DNA of 6,540 bases from Clostridia bacterium (GTDB taxonomy: Bacteria > Bacillota_A > Clostridia > Christensenellales > Aristaeellaceae), in assembly GCA_017398245.1 (NCBI GenBank), contig JAFQGN010000353.1, forward strand, positions 1 through 6,540, read 5' to 3'. A program made the position numbers and the translations under genes. The notes under the pieces are model-generated. The model saw only the letters and a list, made by a program, of their open reading frames with translations, was not told the DNA's origin and searched no databases. Numbering within the stretch: the stretch's first letter is position 1; each line of letters opens with the position of its first letter. This document shows positions 4,782 to 6,540 of this stretch, piece by piece.

Positions 4782-6540
4782 TCAGCCGCCGAAGCCGTTG
4801 AACCAGGCGCGCTGGCCGAAGGGCTTTTTCGCGGGGCCCTTGGGTTCCTCTTTGGCGATCCCCACGCTATCCTCGATCTTCAGCTCCCCGCGGAACACCT
4901 TTTTGAGTGCCTGACCCAGCGCGCTGGTCTTATATTTATCCCTCGCGATGCCCATATGCTCCAATTCTTCAATGAGATAGGCCCCGCCGGGCAGAAGATA
5001 ATAGGTATCCTTCTTGAGGGCAATATATTGGCTCTTGATGGCGTTGCCGATGATACCGGTGCGGGTGGCTTCGGTCCCCAACTCCAAGCCTTCAAACATC
5101 GCCCGATACTCTTCGCGGTCATCGGCATCCTCCGCCGCGCTCTTCTCTTCGCGGAAAGGATTTTTCAAGTAGTTATTCAGCGTTTCAATGGTATAATGGC
5201 GGGGCGGGGAGGTCTCCTTCTCCTTAGGGGCAAAGGCGGTCTCCACCTTATCGCCCACCTCTAAAGGCGGGAGCAGTTTATTTTTCTGCCCGCCATCATC
5301 GTATTTGGTCCAGCCCGCCTGCAGGATCATCGTCCCCTTAAGGCGGAATTCTTCTAAATTTCCCACCTTAATGACCATCTCCGCCTTTTCCGCCAAGCAA
5401 TCCTCGGCGCAAAAGACCGCCACAAAGCGGCGCAGAATGGTCTGGTACACTAATTTTTGCCGCTCGGTCAGATTTTCGGGCTTGGGGATCTTATAAGTGG
5501 GGGTCAACGCCGAGTGGGATTCGATCTTGCTATCGTCGAAGATGGTCTTTCCGTCGCGGAACTTGACCTGATAGCCCACCTTTTGGACCTGCTCCAAGAT
5601 CTTTTTGATCTTGCCCTTTTCCTGCTCCGCCAAATATTCGGAGTTGGTACGCGGGTAGGTAATATAGCCCGCTTCATAGAGTTCCTGCGTCAGTTTCAAA
5701 CTCTCTTCCATCGGCATCTTGAACTTTTTACCCAACACATTCTGCAGTTTGGATAGGGAATAGAGTTTGCCCGGCTGCAGGGTGGTCTTTTTCTTTTTCT
5801 TATCGGTCACCACCGCTTCGGCGGCGTTGAGTTTTTGAGCATAGTCCTGCGCTTTTTGCAGGCTGTTTTTATCAAATTTTTCCTTGCTGGTCAGCTCGAT
5901 CGCCTCGCCCGTGGTCTCGGCATTGCTGACCACCGCATAGTAGATCTCGGGGGTAAATTGCTCGATCGCCTTATCCCGATCGTAGATCGCCTTGACGATG
6001 GGCACAATGACCCGCCCCACCCGCAAAAGCACACCACTCTTCAAGGTGGCATAGCGGGTCAGATTGACCCCATACAGCCAATCCATATAGGTGCGGGCAA
6101 AGCCCTCGTCGGCGAGGTTTTGGTATTCCGATTCCTCTTTCATCGTCGCCAAGGCTTCCGCCACCGTTTCGGGGGTCTGGTCGGGCAGCCAAAGGCGATA
6201 AAAGGGTTTCTCCACACCGGTATGCATCACGCAGAGGCGGATGATGATCTCCCCCTCCCGATCGGCATCGCCCGCGTTGACGATCTTTTCCACATCGTTG
6301 CGGGCGCAAAGGGTCTTGATCAGTTCAAACTGCCGCTGCACCCCTTCATCCACCTGCTTATCGGCGCCGCGGCGCAGTTGAAAGCGGAACTGCTCGGGGA
6401 AGCAAGGCAGGTTTTCCATCGACCAGCGACCCGTCGAAGTGGGTCCGGTATAATCCTCGATATCGCAAAGGGAGAACAAATGCCCAAACGCCCAGGTAAC
6501 GATATAGCCGTTGCCTTCAAAATAGCCGTTTTTTCGGGCG
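4782..6540 (-). CDS. topB: Type IA DNA topoisomerase (topoisomerase III-like), N-terminus outside window
   Basis: Type IA topoisomerases cut one DNA strand through a tyrosine and pass the other through, relaxing negative supercoils and decatenating DNA. 585 residues are visible; counting from Met/TTG at 6479 as 1, 20 more lie upstream to the edge, including GYFEGNGYIVTWAFGHL of the N-terminal TOPRIM region. Roughly 25-30 residues with the EKPSVA-like motif lie beyond 6540. The TOPRIM acidic motif DADREGE is at 71-77 (bases 6249-6269). The catalytic tyrosine is Tyr275 in YITYPRTNS (codon 5655-5657). A GTEATRTGIIG block (about 468-478) matches the family's TPATRA motif. The protein ends soon after in a short basic tail (KGPAKKPFGQRAWFNGFGG) with no zinc-binding cysteines. 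TTG (Leu) and CGG (Arg) codons are frequent, unlike the other genes. It converges on copZ. Confidence 0.93.
   Translation of the reverse strand, partial: ARKNGYFEGNGYIVTWAFGHLFSLCDIEDYTGPTSTGRWSMENLPCFPEQFRFQLRRGADKQVDEGVQRQFELIKTLCARNDVEKIVNAGDADREGEIIIRLCVMHTGVEKPFYRLWLPDQTPETVAEALATMKEESEYQNLADEGFARTYMDWLYGVNLTRYATLKSGVLLRVGRVIVPIVKAIYDRDKAIEQFTPEIYYAVVSNAETTGEAIELTSKEKFDKNSLQKAQDYAQKLNAAEAVVTDKKKKKTTLQPGKLYSLSKLQNVLGKKFKMPMEESLKLTQELYEAGYITYPRTNSEYLAEQEKGKIKKILEQVQKVGYQVKFRDGKTIFDDSKIESHSALTPTYKIPKPENLTERQKLVYQTILRRFVAVFCAEDCLAEKAEMVIKVGNLEEFRLKGTMILQAGWTKYDDGGQKNKLLPPLEVGDKVETAFAPKEKETSPPRHYTIETLNNYLKNPFREEKSAAEDADDREEYRAMFEGLELGTEATRTGIIGNAIKSQYIALKKDTYYLLPGGAYLIEELEHMGIARDKYKTSALGQALKKVFRGELKIEDSVGIAKEEPKGPAKKPFGQRAWFNGFGG

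Noticed and set aside
6477..6479. TTG as the topB start codon
   Set aside because: The frame stays open to the window edge and the upstream residues match the conserved N-terminal GYFEGNGYIVTWAFGHL, so the true start is beyond 6540.

Overview
The window looks like a GC-rich chromosomal segment from a Gram-positive bacterium of the Bacillota, most likely class Clostridia. The grounds are the gene order rnpA-yidD-yidC-jag, strong AAGGAGG Shine-Dalgarno sites, a YidC lacking the large periplasmic domain of Gram-negative bacteria, and a three-domain Jag protein with a long charged linker. Genus cannot be named from the sequence alone.

Bases 1-2445, plus strand, carry the 3' part of the conserved rnpA operon: the RNase P protein (5' end outside the window), YidD (GTG start overlapping the rnpA stop by 4 bases), the membrane insertase YidC, and the RNA-binding protein Jag/KhpB (TTG start). 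The genes are close-packed and end at a candidate hairpin terminator at 2477-2511. They link RNase P, membrane-protein insertion and RNA binding. In many Bacillota mnmE and mnmG follow jag; here they do not.

Bases 2446-2691 are non-coding, with the terminator, a two-copy imperfect tandem repeat and a second hairpin. Bases 2692-4127, plus strand, hold two adjacent PHP-domain metallohydrolase genes, each exactly 235 codons and about half identical by eye: a tandem duplication of unknown substrate.

Bases 4128-4422 form a 295-base intergenic region rich in structure. It has A/T tracts recurring about every 10 bases, overlapping inverted repeats, two alternative overlapping promoters and a perfect 8-base-arm palindrome on the promoter. 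It precedes a small CopZ-like metal-binding protein (4423-4623), which ends in a textbook 12-bp terminator (4634-4663).

From 4782 to the right edge, minus strand, is a type IA topoisomerase (TopB-like). Its N-terminal few dozen residues lie beyond the window. Its codon use differs from the other genes, with many TTG leucine and CGG arginine codons, which suggests separate ancestry. No tRNA, rRNA, CRISPR array or insertion sequence was seen. I see no clear new multi-gene system; the strongest leads are the copZ upstream region and the PHP gene pair.
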